The notes below the pieces were generated by a model. The model saw nothing but the letters and a program-made list of their open reading frames with translations. It was not told the origin of the DNA and searched no databases. This document shows, piece after piece, positions 56,060 to 62,009 of a stretch of DNA of 64,000 nucleotides. Every line of letters begins with the position of its first letter. Position 1 is the stretch's first letter. The translations under genes and the position numbers were made by a program. Location of the stretch: contig NC_133497.1 in assembly GCF_025370935.1 (NCBI RefSeq), positions 5,721,601 to 5,785,600 of the forward strand, read 5' to 3'. This stretch comes from Choristoneura fumiferana. Taxonomy: Eukaryota; Arthropoda; Insecta; Lepidoptera; Tortricidae.

Positions 56060-58863
56060 ACAGTTTTTTTTGTTCATTCCGCTTTAGTTTTGTTAAATTG
56101 TATTGGTGTTTACTTCAAGTTCCACTTCGCGTCTACTAGGTATTGCAGATATGTATGATAATCTTTTAAATAGCATAGTGCACTCCAAGGCCCCAAGATA
56201 CAGGCTCTGCCTAGTTTGGGGTCTGCCAGATATTACTTTGTATGTTGCTGATGTGTATGATTTTTGGAAATAAATTATTATTATTATTATTATTAAAACT
56301 GTCTTGAATATGAAATGTTTTATTTGGATAAGGATTAATGCAAAGGTATGGATAATGTAGTCTAATTTTAGTCGGCATTTCTTTCAACTTTTAAAACGTT
56401 AAAAAGTAGTTATAGTGACATAACTACGAGTACAATAGTTGGACATATGGTATCGCGAAGTTTGTTGTAGATATTGATATATTATTTAATATCGAAGTAA
56501 AATTTTTTGTGGCAACTTTTTTACACTTTGAGTTACATTATTGAAGTTTTAGTACGGAACCCTATTTTTCTGGTAATAAATAGCCTGTGGCATTTTGGAA
56601 TAATTAAGCATTCTAATGGTGAAAGATTTTTTAAATCGGTCGTAGTTTTTGAGTTTATTCGTAAAAAATATCCAAAAATCCGAATCTTTCCTCTTTATAA
56701 TATTAGTATAGAATTGATACATTTCGGGTGACGTCGTACTACCTATTCTGATTGAGATCTGACTTCTCCCGATGGCAACGTTGCATTTTTGTTAGTTTTT
56801 CTACATTATTCAACAAAAATTGAATGAAAATTAAAAATGTTGTCTGATAGAACACTTCTTAATATATAAGTTAATGTGTCTACTCCAATAATTATTCCTT
56901 ATAGACTTTTATATTCTTGAAACACCGTTCATAAGTGTTACAAGAAATTAAAAGTATAACGAATAATTAATGGAGTAGACACAAACTAAATATTAAGAAG
57001 TGTTCTTAATTTTCATTCAATGAATGATGAAAGAGATGGACATTGACTTATTTAACTATAACATTCCATCCGTGAGGCGAAGATTGGCGACCAGGTTCTT
57101 TGATTGAGCGCATCATTGGTATTTACTTTAGATATCTTAATATCCTTAAGCTTAAGTCTTTGGTACAGATAGTTCAACTCAGTTGTGCGCGCGGCCCTAT
57201 GTGTGGGTAAAGCGATAAGAACACGTCTTGCTCGGACGACGACTGCCGCGTCACGTGAAAGTTGTATATTTACAAGCGCACGCACACATAGGGCCGCGCG
57301 TACAACTGAGTTGAACTATCTGTATTCTGTATACTCTCTCTTTGGGTAGTGCCGTGCTAATGTAATGTAAATTTTTTATATAACCTGCGGAACTATCATA
57401 TTTAAATTTGTTGCTAACTATAGCTATCTGTGGGATCCTGTAATTGGCTCTGTGTTGCCATTCCTACTATTATATATATACTAATATATGTATTGTTTTT
57501 AGCCGTTGGTTCTCCTTAAATAAATAAATACCTCAAGAATATGATAAGATTACGACGGAGTCTTAGGTCAAGTGCCTTATCAAATTTTTTGATTGGTTGG
57601 TCCCAGCGCGTAGGTACATCAGTGGGTTCAGTATCGTTCTGCCATAGGTCAAAGAGTTATCAATCAGAAAGCAATTATTTGTAATAATACCAGCCATAGC
57701 CCGCGACTCTGTCCGCCTACAATTCGTTTATCGCTATCCCGCGGCAACTATGCAATTTTCCGGGATAAAAACTATGCTACGGCCTTCCCGGGATTAAAAC
57801 TATTTGTATACCGAATTTCATCTACTTACTTAAATCGGTTCGGTTCAGACGTGAAAAGATAAGAACAAACAAACAGTCAGACACAAACAAACTTTCGCAT
57901 TTATAATATTCATCATCATCATCATCCCAGCCTATATACGTCCCACTGCTGGGCACAGGCCTCCTCTCAGAACAAGAGGGCTTGGGCCATAGTTCCCACG
58001 CAGGCCCAGTGCGGATTGGGAACTTCACACGCACCATTGAATTTATAATATTAGTAGGATCAAAATCTTATTTTCAGACTAGAACATTGACATCTATGTA
58101 GTCTATGTACCTTACGGCACTAGACTGTCTGTTTGGAACAAAACGCGCGGCGCATCAATCATCAATATTACTTTGACACAACCGCTGTCACGGACGTCAA
58201 CAGACTATAGTGAAAGTCAATGGAACCACACCCTTTATATGTATTTATCTATATAAGTATGTTTATCCGTTGACTATATCCATAGAAGCTTTGCTTAGTT
58301 TGGGACTAGGTCAATTGGTGTCAAGTGTCCCATGATATATATTTTATTAATGAAAAAATATTGCTATTAACAAAATTTCAATTATTGCAAGTTTTGTTGC
58401 AGAGTTCTATTTGTTAGAATTTTATAATCTTAATGACATCAATCATGTTTTTATCTCAATCATTAGTCTAACTAACTTCATTGATGAAATTAATAGGATA
58501 TAATTACCAAAGTACCTACCGAAGTCGAATTTTGAAATGACATACAAAATTAGTGTTTCTAGATCAGGTAACGCGTTAACTCAAGTGATTTAATTAGTTT
58601 TGTTTCTTTAAAGATTTTATTTTAAATTCTCGTATAATTTTAGTAACCAAAACGAAACAAATTAATTCACAAAAAGGGCATACCCCAAAAATTAAGTCAT
58701 GTCAAGTCACGAGAGGTTATGTATTTGAAAATATTATTTTTATTTAATCAGGCGATAGATACCAAGAATAATACCTACATAGCCCTGTCTAGAGGTAAAA
58801 AGCGGGTAAACAAAAATTCAAAATTATCTTACCAAGCACCAAAACAACAATACACAAAAACAT
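28604..58863 (-). CDS. HP14: Modular serine protease, HP14/ModSP type (13 exons)
   Basis: Secreted initiator protease of the insect extracellular immune cascade. In the family, binding of recognition proteins to microbial glycans triggers self-activation, and the enzyme then cleaves downstream clip-domain proteases leading to Toll activation and melanization. Exons in order: 58833-58863, 53899-54058, 50851-50967, 48931-49065, 46428-46608, 45399-45472, 44095-44297, 42928-43143, 36970-37131, 33499-33620, 32332-32508, 29659-29818, 28604-28806. All phases agree and give about 646 residues. Domains: signal peptide (about 1-17), LDLa at 26-60, 70-99, 104-140, 153-182 and 187-223, Sushi 238-299, Wonton 303-370, protease from Val385. 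Predicted activation cleavage follows Leu384 (GEQL/VING). Triad His429, Asp487, Ser588. Cys374 (ECGTP) should pair with the Cys of RPVCL to hold the two chains together. The order 5 LDLa, Sushi, Wonton, protease is that of lepidopteran HP14. All donors are GT except exon 9, which is GC. Confidence 0.93.
28943..29170. mobile_element. MITE with CTTTCGAGCG ends
   Basis: GGGACTCCCC...AGCGTCTTTCGAGCGCCGTCGT at the left is the inverse of CGACGACGACGCTCGAAAGA...GGGGGGTCTC at the right. GC-rich; sits in the last protease intron. Confidence 0.8.
29173..29619. mobile_element. MITE with AGCTGGCTCCACATTTG ends
   Basis: Inverted ends AGCTGGCTCCACATTTGTAT and ATGCAAATGTGGACCCAGCT, about 450 bp, two bases from the preceding MITE. 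The inside is dense in CGTATCG and CGATC motifs. Confidence 0.82.
29659..29818 (-). CDS. HP14: HP14/ModSP exon 12: protease core
   Basis: Acceptor TTGCTCTAG, donor GTAAGT, phase 0 in and 1 out. Encodes VSGWGLTSQDGPAS ... SVSQCIADLPF ... ITSDKICAGTMN. The GWG motif and the Cys pair of SQC and ICAG are as expected for the chymotrypsin fold. Confidence 0.93.
30364..30410. repeat. Perfect 14-bp hairpin
   Basis: ATTGCAGGCGCGCT and AGCGCGCCTGCAAT are perfect inverse copies separated by 19 bases. Confidence 0.85.
30590..30800 (+). repeat. Dispersed repeat with uninterrupted target site
   Basis: Homologue of 7610-8165 without the retroelement; reads GAGAGCGACATGTTCGTC straight through. Confidence 0.85.
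32332..32508 (-). CDS. HP14: HP14/ModSP exon 11: catalytic Asp
   Basis: Acceptor TTATATCTCAG, donor GTGAGT, phase 0 in and out. Encodes VSSLKIPERF ... FQDDIALVILSTPI ... IRPVCLDFDV ... GKMGK. Asp487 in DDIAL completes the charge relay. The Cys of RPVCL is the partner of the linker Cys374. Confidence 0.93.
32600..32825. repeat. Degenerate array of GACTAGATATCG-like units
   Basis: About ten units of 18-25 bases, such as GACTAGATATTCGATAC, GACTAAATCGCGATT, GCCTAGATATCTATA and AACTAGATATCGATACGG. Lies in the protease intron, about 90 bases from exon 11. Confidence 0.75.
33499..33620 (-). CDS. HP14: HP14/ModSP exon 10: catalytic His
   Basis: Acceptor ATCTCTTTACAG, donor GTAAGT. Encodes AAHCFWTAAEKLA ... 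YAVALGKIYRPW ... ETQKSD. His429 of AAHC is the catalytic histidine and its Cys pairs with that of ICGG. A long open frame on the opposite strand over this exon is a shadow. Confidence 0.93.
33722..33845. mobile_element. Palindromic MITE, 124 bp
   Basis: TACCATGAGTTTACAGTGAC and GTTACTGTAATCTCATGGTA are inverted, as are CGTACTCGATAGCGACGG and CCGTCGCTATCGAGTACG. Ends 102 bases from exon 10. Confidence 0.88.
34151..34579 (+). mobile_element. MITE with GAGGGCTATCG ends, copy 2
   Basis: Same element as 26271-26694 in the opposite orientation, about 430 bp. The plus strand holds the matching frame, starting MAQCCIVPVL with QRFPKDKTVSKH. Confidence 0.85.
35165..35440 (+). repeat. Dispersed lepidopteran repeat, CATCTACAACACCAGGGG family
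   Basis: TGGCAAACGAGCAAGTGGGT to GGACCTTGCACAAGGTCC; a common high-copy sequence of Lepidoptera, class not determined. Confidence 0.65.
35640..35890 (-). repeat. GCTGACTGTA-family repeat, inverted, truncated
   Basis: Matches 16775-17065 from GCAAGTTAAATTTGACCCAC to ACAATGCAAATAGAGT. Confidence 0.78.
36515..36648 (+). mobile_element. tRNA-derived SINE, second family
   Basis: A-box-like AGGCAAGTGGTTAGAGAACC and B-box CCGGGTTCGATTTCCGG, then a tail ending TTTATTTATTTTATTTA. Ends directly before the target duplication of the next SINE. Confidence 0.75.
36661..36960 (+). mobile_element. tRNA-derived SINE at a splice donor
   Basis: A-box GTGGCCTAGTGGTTTGACC, B-box GGTCGTGGGTTCAAAC, body to GTATATAGGCTGGGATGG. 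Flanked by a perfect 12-bp duplication TATACTTGCCAG (36649-36660, 36961-36972). The right copy holds the last bases of protease exon 9 and its donor. Confidence 0.93.
36970..37131 (-). CDS. HP14: HP14/ModSP exon 9: activation site and start of protease domain
   Basis: Acceptor ATCTGCGACTTCAG. Encodes ECGTPTSRGEQL, then the new N-terminus VINGVSAKRGELPWHAG and QICGGSLVSTTVVIS. P1 of the activation site is Leu, as reported for this family, where self-activation does not follow a basic residue. The exon ends CTG/GCAAGT, a GC-AG donor, and the split codon G + CG gives the first Ala of AAHC. A SINE begins nine bases into the intron. Confidence 0.92.
37360..37530 (+). repeat. TTTATAATATTAGT-family repeat, truncated
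   Basis: ATCGGGATACAAAGTAGCCT to CGCATTTATAATATTAAGTA. Confidence 0.7.
37637..37863. mobile_element. Nonautonomous hAT element (MITE)
   Basis: Ends CAGGGTTTCTCAA and TTGAGAAACCCTG are perfect inverse copies, flanked by the 8-bp duplication ATCTAAAG (37629-37636, 37864-37871), the hAT hallmark. Inside, near 37751-37790, is a piece of the foldback family (GGTTTTTGGAGTCTTTTGTA). Confidence 0.93.
37900..38402 (+). repeat. 0.5-kb inverted repeat, left arm
   Basis: Inverse of 40745-41245: CACTTGCTCGTAAACAGTG ... GGTCGGTAAATGAGTCATTA ... GCGCAGCCTAAGG ... ACACAATGTACTATTA. The middle (38090-38160) is a GC-rich stretch that differs in detail between the arms. Confidence 0.88.
38755..39080 (+). repeat. 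Dispersed repeat, CCGACTTCAAAAAAGGAGGAGG family
   Basis: Shares AACCGACTTCAAAAAAGGAG and AGGATCTGATGATAGGATC with 44655-44985 and, inverted, 50345-50775. Confidence 0.78.
39430..39700 (-). repeat. GCTGACTGTA-family repeat, inverted, diverged
   Basis: GCAACTTAAATTTGACCCAC to AGTACAGTCAGCAAAAAAGC. Confidence 0.75.
39904..40041. mobile_element. Palindromic MITE, GGAGACCGAGGAGAGTTGT ends
   Basis: GGGAGACCGAGGAGAGTTGT and ACAACTCTCCTCGGTCTCCT are inverse; GACAGAGGAGAGTACTGAC pairs with GTCAGTACTCTCTTCTGT. Confidence 0.87.
40050..40740. other. AT-rich intron sequence, nothing recognised
   Basis: No repeat family, exon or structured element could be supported here; the only hint is a short match of 40205-40260 to the MITE at 8612. 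Confidence 0.5.
40745..41245 (-). repeat. 0.5-kb inverted repeat, right arm
   Basis: TAATAGTACATTGTGTCGTA ... CTTAGGCTGCGCTC ... GTTGCAACCAAGGTAGCC-like end; inverted with respect to 37900-38402, 2.3 kb away, in the same protease intron. Confidence 0.88.
41403..41600. repeat. Tandem repeat, four 51-57-bp units
   Basis: GGGATCGCAGTTTTAACGTA recurs at about 41406, 41457, 41513 and 41570, each followed by ACTCAA ... ACTTTTATGGT. A single related unit lies at 54220. Confidence 0.82.
42482..42927 (-). CDS. HP14: Candidate alternative C-terminus read through the exon 8 donor
   Basis: The reading frame of exon 8 runs on without a stop for about 148 codons and ends in TAA at 42484-42482. The product is strongly biased, rich in Pro, Ser and Thr (PSTEAPVASTPSP among others), and ends DESWWRIGS. 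None of the GT sites in its last 50 codons has the phase needed to join exon 9, so it cannot simply be a linker to the protease. Retained, it would give a secreted protein of about 520 residues with LDLa, Sushi and Wonton modules and no catalytic domain. A minus-strand AATAAA at 41805-41800 could end such a transcript. It could also be a fossil linker or chance. Confidence 0.45.
42928..43143 (-). CDS. HP14: HP14/ModSP exon 8: Wonton domain
   Basis: Acceptor TTCAATTCCAG joins SR to FCKVTPHPSVNYKC. The domain runs to GNWDSTAIC and the exon ends at CAG/GTACCA (phase 1). Its last G plus the AA of exon 9 make Glu, giving ICQPECGTP, the usual passage from Wonton to the linker cysteine of the light chain. 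The donor is not strong, and the frame stays open far beyond it (next entry), so use of this donor is inferred from phase and family fit. Confidence 0.85.
43500..44060 (+). repeat. Dispersed repeat, GGTTCCGTAGCCATGACG family
   Basis: Includes CGGCCAAGAGCGTGCCGGAC, GAGGGTTCCGTAGCCATGAC and GGACAGACATGGCGAAACTATAAGG. It lies between protease exons 7 and 8 and hosts the palindrome at 43562. Confidence 0.7.
43562..43659. mobile_element. Palindromic MITE, TTCGGGTTTTGTCCGCG
   Basis: AATTCGGGTTTTGTCCGCG and CGCGGAACAAAACCCAAATT are inverse, with TAATTTTAT/ATAAAATTA further out. It is the intact counterpart of the split copy at 62010-62430. Confidence 0.8.
44095..44297 (-). CDS. HP14: HP14/ModSP exon 7: Sushi (CCP) domain
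   Basis: Acceptor TCTTATCTTCAG, donor GTAAGT. Encodes a four-cysteine CCP module: GACVLPEYPKHGKY ... TVTCDPGYGVVG ... TTYCFSGNDWLG ... VPTC. Family work places glycan or recognition-protein binding in the Sushi/Wonton part. N-T-T is a possible glycosylation site. Confidence 0.93.
44655..44985 (+). repeat. CCGACTTCAAAAAAGGA-family repeat
   Basis: TTTTAACCGACTTCAAAAAAGG to GTGAAGTGGAACTGATGATA; between exons 6 and 7 of the protease. Confidence 0.75.
45399..45472 (-). CDS. HP14: HP14/ModSP exon 6: end of LDLa 5
   Basis: Two CAG acceptors lie 7 bases apart (ATCAG/AAAACAG/ATTGC). Only the first keeps the frame and gives KTDCIDGSDEADDLC. Donor GTGAGT, phase 2 out. The short linker NRTTIATTYR, with an N-R-T glycosylation sequon, leads to the Sushi domain. 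Confidence 0.9.
45610..45865 (+). repeat. TTTATAATATTAGT-family repeat
   Basis: TTTTGCCCGCGGCTTCGCCC to CGCATTTATAATATTAGTAT; closest relative 59600-59825. Confidence 0.8.
46055..46275 (+). repeat. TTTATAATATTAGT-family repeat
   Basis: CTGTTGCCCGCGACTCCGTT to ACATTTCGCATTTAAGTATA. Confidence 0.75.
46428..46608 (-). CDS. HP14: HP14/ModSP exon 5: LDLa 4 and first half of LDLa 5
   Basis: Acceptor GTTTAATTCAG, donor GGG/GTAAGA, phase 2 in and 0 out. Holds FTCKNGETI ... CDGVANCSDGSDE (LDLa 4), then CPSYLFQCAYGACVDN, the first half of LDLa 5. An intron therefore splits the fifth repeat. Confidence 0.92.
48190..48310 (+). mobile_element. LINE reverse-transcriptase C-terminal fragment
   Basis: Translates to RIRSSFIIRTAEEWNALPAS, a conserved C-terminal phrase of Jockey/R1-like LINE proteins, broken by stops soon after. 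Confidence 0.6.
48476..48620 (+). repeat. Fragment of the foldback family, interrupted end
   Basis: TTTTTGGAGTATTTTTTTTT and TTTATTTCAACTCCAAATTTGTTAC match the left end of 10236-10861, separated here by extra AT-rich sequence. Confidence 0.65.
48629..48813. mobile_element. tRNA-like core inside a 60-bp hairpin
   Basis: ATCGAAAATACAAACCGAGA...CAGAAAAACCAG is the near-perfect inverse of the far end. The centre, read on the minus strand, is a tRNA-like unit with CTGGGTTCGATTTCCAG and paired ends GACCAGCACTGG/CCAGTGCTGGTC. Confidence 0.85.
48931..49065 (-). CDS. HP14: HP14/ModSP exon 4: LDLa repeat 3
   Basis: Acceptor GGTTTTCCAG, donor GTTAGT, phases 2 and 2. Contains CPSNLFRCTYGACADG and CNGIKECADNSDE. 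The start CPSNLFRCTYGAC is closely similar to the start of LDLa 5 in the next exon, which suggests an internal duplication of this repeat. Confidence 0.92.
49971..50178. mobile_element. Palindromic MITE, 208 bp
   Basis: AACCGACTACAAAAAAACC and GGTTTTTTGTAGTCAGTT are inverse ends; inner TTTTCTACCAGTCTGAAGTC and CAGCAGGAG also pair with the right half. Confidence 0.87.
50345..50775 (-). repeat. CCGACTTCAAAAAAGGA-family repeat, inverted
   Basis: Includes (TAAA)n at 50664-50690 and ends CTTTTTTTTGAAGTCGGTTAA. It stops about 75 bases before protease exon 3. Confidence 0.78.
50851..50967 (-). CDS. HP14: HP14/ModSP exon 3: LDLa repeat 2
   Basis: Acceptor AAATTCCAG, donor GTACGT, phases 2 and 2. 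Contains FHCRDGTCV and CDGLVDCPDGSDE. The acidic calcium-binding residues are kept. Confidence 0.92.
51065..51395 (-). repeat. GCTGACTGTA-family repeat, inverted
   Basis: CAAGCTTTTATTTAGTTTCA to GTACAGTCAGAAAAAAAGCT; best-preserved inverted copy. Confidence 0.82.
51606..51731. mobile_element. Palindromic MITE with near-perfect hairpin
   Basis: CAATCACAATCAAATGACAG and its inverse CTGTCATTTGATTGTGATCG sit around a short centre; outer ends AGAGGGTCTATTGCGTAACG and the far end pair less well. Confidence 0.85.
51821..51903. repeat. 35-bp-stem hairpin, GAACTAAAA family
   Basis: GAACTAAAATAATTTCCTTG...CGCGACCTT is followed after a short purine loop by its inverse. Only one or two mismatches. Confidence 0.9.
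52545..52680 (+). mobile_element. LINE 3' end fragment
   Basis: Encodes the phrase RWTDDIVRLAGNQWL seen at LINE C-termini. Confidence 0.68.
53899..54058 (-). CDS. HP14: HP14/ModSP exon 2: LDLa repeat 1
   Basis: Acceptor TTCTGTATTCCAG, donor GTAAGA, phase 1 in and phase 2 out. Encodes the end of the signal peptide, a short Ser/Thr-rich stretch and a complete LDLa repeat with six cysteines (EFTCGDGACV ... CDGIQHCADNSDEQDC). The CADNSDE calcium motif is intact. Confidence 0.92.
54180..55430. other. First protease intron, mostly unassigned
   Basis: Apart from a single GGGTCGCAGTTCTAACGTAA unit at 54220 (see 41403) I see no exon or classified repeat in this stretch. Confidence 0.5.
56021..56057. 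repeat. (CT)n(CA)n microsatellite
   Basis: CTCTCTCT followed by an uninterrupted CA run. A (TTA)n run lies at 56275-56294. Confidence 0.9.
56817..57021. mobile_element. Palindromic MITE, ATTGAATGAAAATTAA ends
   Basis: GAACACTTCTTAATAT and ATTAAGAAGTGTTC, and ATGTGTCTACTCC with GGAGTAGACACA, are inverse pairs; the left end carries a small extra segment. Confidence 0.8.
57165..57323. mobile_element. Palindromic MITE, ACAGATAGTTCAACTCAGTTG ends
   Basis: ACAGATAGTTCAACTCAGTT and AACTGAGTTGAACTATCTGT are perfect inverse ends; CGCGGCCCTATGTGTG pairs with CACACATAGGGCCGCG. Confidence 0.9.
57690..57910 (+). repeat. TTTATAATATTAGT-family repeat carrying a SINE
   Basis: AGCCCGCGACTCTGTCCGCC to CGCATTTATAATATTCATC; TTTATAATATTAGTAGG resumes after the SINE fragment at 58042, so the SINE landed in its end. 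Confidence 0.75.
57911..58042 (-). mobile_element. SINE 3' part, antisense
   Basis: CATCATCATCATCATCCCAG through TATACGTCCCACTGCTGGGC to CACACGCACCATTGAA; flanked by TTTATAATATT on both sides, a likely target duplication. Confidence 0.82.
58085..58215 (+). repeat. Dispersed repeat shared with 9960-10088
   Basis: Near-identical second copy. Confidence 0.85.
58833..58863 (-). CDS. HP14: HP14/ModSP exon 1: start codon and signal peptide
   Basis: ATG is at 58863-58861. Ten hydrophobic codons (MFLCIVVLVL) plus one base precede a GTAAGA donor. The split codon joins the CC that opens exon 2 to make Ala, giving a signal peptide that continues AASVHSA. This is the only ATG with a donor of the right phase and a hydrophobic run that I found upstream of exon 2. 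Confidence 0.85.
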
Positions 58864-58892
58864 TGTACTAATTCCTCATCACACACTAAACC

Positions 58893-58934
58893 ACACTAAA
58901 ATAGCATAAGTACTTGCGTGTACTAAATATAATT
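58893..58934 (-). promoter_or_regulatory. Candidate core promoter of HP14/ModSP
   Basis: On the minus strand a TATA-like AATTATATTT (58934-58925) lies about 30 bases before an initiator-like TTTAGTGTG (around 58899-58893), which is about 30 bases before the ATG. Spacing fits a TATA-Inr promoter with a very short leader; sequence match only. Confidence 0.33.
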
Positions 58935-59039
58935 CGCATGCTCTTTCAAAAACACGCGTATACCTAATATACGGAGAAATTAATAGGTATGCTATTTTTT
59001 TGTTTACACTGTGACTTATAACAATAAACCCATTCCGCT

Positions 59040-59049
59040 GGGAAGTCCG
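59040..59049. promoter_or_regulatory. Candidate kappaB (Rel) site upstream of HP14/ModSP
   Basis: GGGAAGTCCG matches GGGRNNYYCC at nine of ten positions, about 180 bases upstream of the ATG. Many insect immune genes are Rel-regulated, but a ten-base match can occur by chance. Confidence 0.25.
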
Positions 59050-59599
59050 TACACTACTGCTGTGTGATACCAGTTTACAACAAGTTTTTCCTTATGACGA
59101 GGCCACACAATTGTTAAAAAAACTAGTTTAGGTTTTCGTGTAATGATACCAAATTAAATTAACCTGTACATTTTATGCTATGCGTGAATTGGTCAGGTGT
59201 CTTAATTTTGTTGCTTAGACGCGTTAGGTCTACTTATATGTCATTTTTAATAATTTTATCCGATGTAAGTAATGTGTTTATTTTAATTTGTCATTTATTT
59301 GGCTAATTCAATTATGTATTTTTAATTTAATTTTGAGCTGTACTTTTTAGCTTAGCTAGAAAGAATAGAACATAATATTTCAATTTGGTTAATTTATTTC
59401 AATTTAAATTAATTTAAATATCTTTAAAGCCAGGATTATTATACTTAATTTTTTATTTCTTTATTATTTATTATACTTATTTTTTCGTATTTATTTATTA
59501 TTTAATTGTGTTAGCGTACTATAACTTATTATACTTAACTTAAATATATCTGAAATAAAATTCATTTTATATTTATTCGAGCAATCCTTACTTTATTAC

Positions 59600-59825
59600 C
59601 AACAAGCTTTTGCCCGCGGCTTCGCCCGTGTGGAATTCAGTTATCGCGCGCTGTTCCCTCGGGAACTGTGCATTTTCCCGGGGTAAAAAGTAGCCTATGT
59701 CACTCTCTGGCCCATAAACTATCTCTATGCCAAAAAACACGTCGATCCGTCGCTCCGTTTCGACGTGAAAGACGGACAAACATACACACAAACAGACACA
59801 CTTTCACATTTATAATATTAAGTAA
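59600..59825 (+). repeat. TTTATAATATTAGT-family repeat
   Basis: CAAGCTTTTGCCCGCGGCTT to CACATTTATAATATTAAGT. Confidence 0.8.
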
Positions 59826-59959
59826 GTATGGATAATATTTGTGAATGTAACTCGTCTGTCTGTTACCTATTCACATTTAAACCACTGAACCAATTAGGAT
59901 GAAATTTGGAATAGAGATATTATAACTTCCTGGAAAGAACATACTTACCTAATAGTTGT

Positions 59960-60560
59960 TTTCAGGGTTCCGTAGTCAACTAAGAACCCTTATAGTTTTG
60001 CCATGTGTGTCCGTCTGTCTGTCTGTCAGCGGCTATGCTCAGGGACCGTTAGTACTACAAAGCTGTAATTTGGCATGGATGTACACATATCAGTCACGCA
60101 GACAAAGTGGAAAATAAAAAACAATAAAAAAATGTTTTTAGGGTACCTCCCATATACGCAAAGTGGGAGTGTTTTTTTTTCTCGACTGACCCTGTAGTGT
60201 GGGATATCGTTAGAGAGGTCTTTTGAAATTTTTCGATTCAGTGATCTGTTTGCGAAATATTCAACTTTAAAGTGCAAATTTTCATTAAAGTCGAGCGTGT
60301 CCCCCCCCCCCTCTAGAAGCTAAACTGTTGAGTGGGTACATCAAATTTACAAGGAGAATTATAACGGCTAAGATTGCTTGAGAATTAATAGTAGTTTAAG
60401 AGTAAATGACAGACTAACTAAGGCATACAATATAAGTAAACTTGAAAGATTTCTTACACAATACGAATTTTTTAGAAAAAAATACTACTCGATTTTTTGT
60501 AATGGCTACGGAACCCTATTTTGGGCGTGTCCTGTACGCTCTTGGCCGTTTTTTCTGTTA
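59960..60560. repeat. Dispersed repeat, GGTTCCGTAGTCAACTAAG family
   Basis: CAGGGTTCCGTAGTCAACTA, GTCCGTCTGTCTGTCTGTC, a C run at 60301-60312 and GGCTACGGAACCCTATTTTG; shared with 43500-44060. Confidence 0.72.
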
Positions 60561-60619
60561 GCGATGAAAAAATCTGCGCAAATGGATTCGCGGACAACTG
60601 CTAGTTCTTTTGATATTTA

Positions 60620-61570
60620 TTTATTTCTTTCATAAATTTAAACAACTTTTAACAATTACAATGAAATTTTCTAAATTGGTCATTTTTTGGGCCAATTAAT
60701 CTATAAAGTTTGGGCTTATCCCTGTAAAAACGCGCGTTTTCGGGTATCCCAAGCAAAGCTCGGTCGCCTAGGTATTTTTTTATGAAATAACTTTTCGATG
60801 TGAATCTTCGCACTCTCCAATCAACATGTCACTTGATTAACGTCAAATTAACGCGATTCTCAAAAACATAGAACCTTTCTGATGAATTCTGATGTCATTT
60901 ATGAAGTTCGAAATTAAACTTGCATTCAACAGGAATAAAATCGACTCGAGTCGAGATTATTGTGAAAACGCTGTCGGCAAATACCTGAAGATATTAATTC
61001 ATAATACCTAAGGTCAATTTTCGGAAACTCCTGAATCCTAATTTATTTTAACTGACTTACTTTTTTAAAACTGAACGTAGAATTTTCAGTTATATTAATA
61101 TATATTTAATATATATTAATATAAGTTATTTGACGGGTGCGTCCCAAGTTATATAAAAACGTTACATATAATGTATAACATGAAACAGTATAATTTCATT
61201 AAGTATAACGTATATTTTAGGTTCAGAAGGCTAACGCCTTAGCCTTCGATGTTAGGTTTTTTTTATAGCAGCGAAGAAACCGTAGAAGTGATATATATTT
61301 TTTATTTATATTTTTGAGCGCTAAGTTGTTCGTTCTAAGATTAAATGAATGTTATATGTTTTGGTTGGTAGAGGTTGCGAATATTATATGATTTGATCGT
61401 TATACTCAATGTATTTATGTCCATAGCTCATTATACATAATTAAATTATATATGAGCATTATAGAAAACGTACCTATGTTATATTAAAAAATATATAGAA
61501 AGTGAAGTTATAAGTAAATATTATATGTTTTGTTTTTATTATTACTTACCCATATTTGACAGTTAGAAAT
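60620..61570. other. AT-rich sequence, nothing recognised
   Basis: No gene, tRNA or classified repeat can be supported on either strand. Confidence 0.5.
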
Positions 61571-61574
61571 TCGC

Positions 61575-61815
61575 CAAAGAACTAAAGTCGCCGACATAGC
61601 CCGATGAATATGCAAGTTGACTGGCAATCGGTGGGCTACATCGTTCGAAGAAGAGATAACCTTTGGGAGAGAAAAGTCCTCGAGTGGCGACCACCGGAAG
61701 ACGAAGCGTTGGCATGCCTCGAACTGACTGACAACATTGTGAACATTGCGGGCAACTGGTGATGCAAGTGGCGAGTTATAATCAATGGACGTCTTCCGGC
61801 TGATGATTTTTGACA
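61575..61815 (+). mobile_element. LINE 3' end, decayed
   Basis: GCCGACATAGCCCGATGAAT and the phrase LTDNIVNIAGNW recall the LINE C-terminus of 11500-11680, with frameshifts and stops. Confidence 0.62.
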
Positions 61816-62009
61816 GTTATGCGCAGTAAAAATAAACAGCAAAGTTGTTGACCCGCCGACTTAATGTCGGTAACATTTTGTTACGTAAGTAAAACTAGTG
61901 AAAATGGTTTAAGAGGATAAAGAAGACTCATGCAAACAACAGCTACAACTAAGTCAACATAGGTTGTTGTCACACACAATATTTTAGACTATCGCGGTGA
62001 TCACTAATT

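Noticed and set aside
56021..56294. CRISPR-like or regulatory repeats
   Set aside because: They are plain CA and TTA microsatellites; no spaced direct repeats typical of CRISPR occur anywhere in this eukaryotic window.
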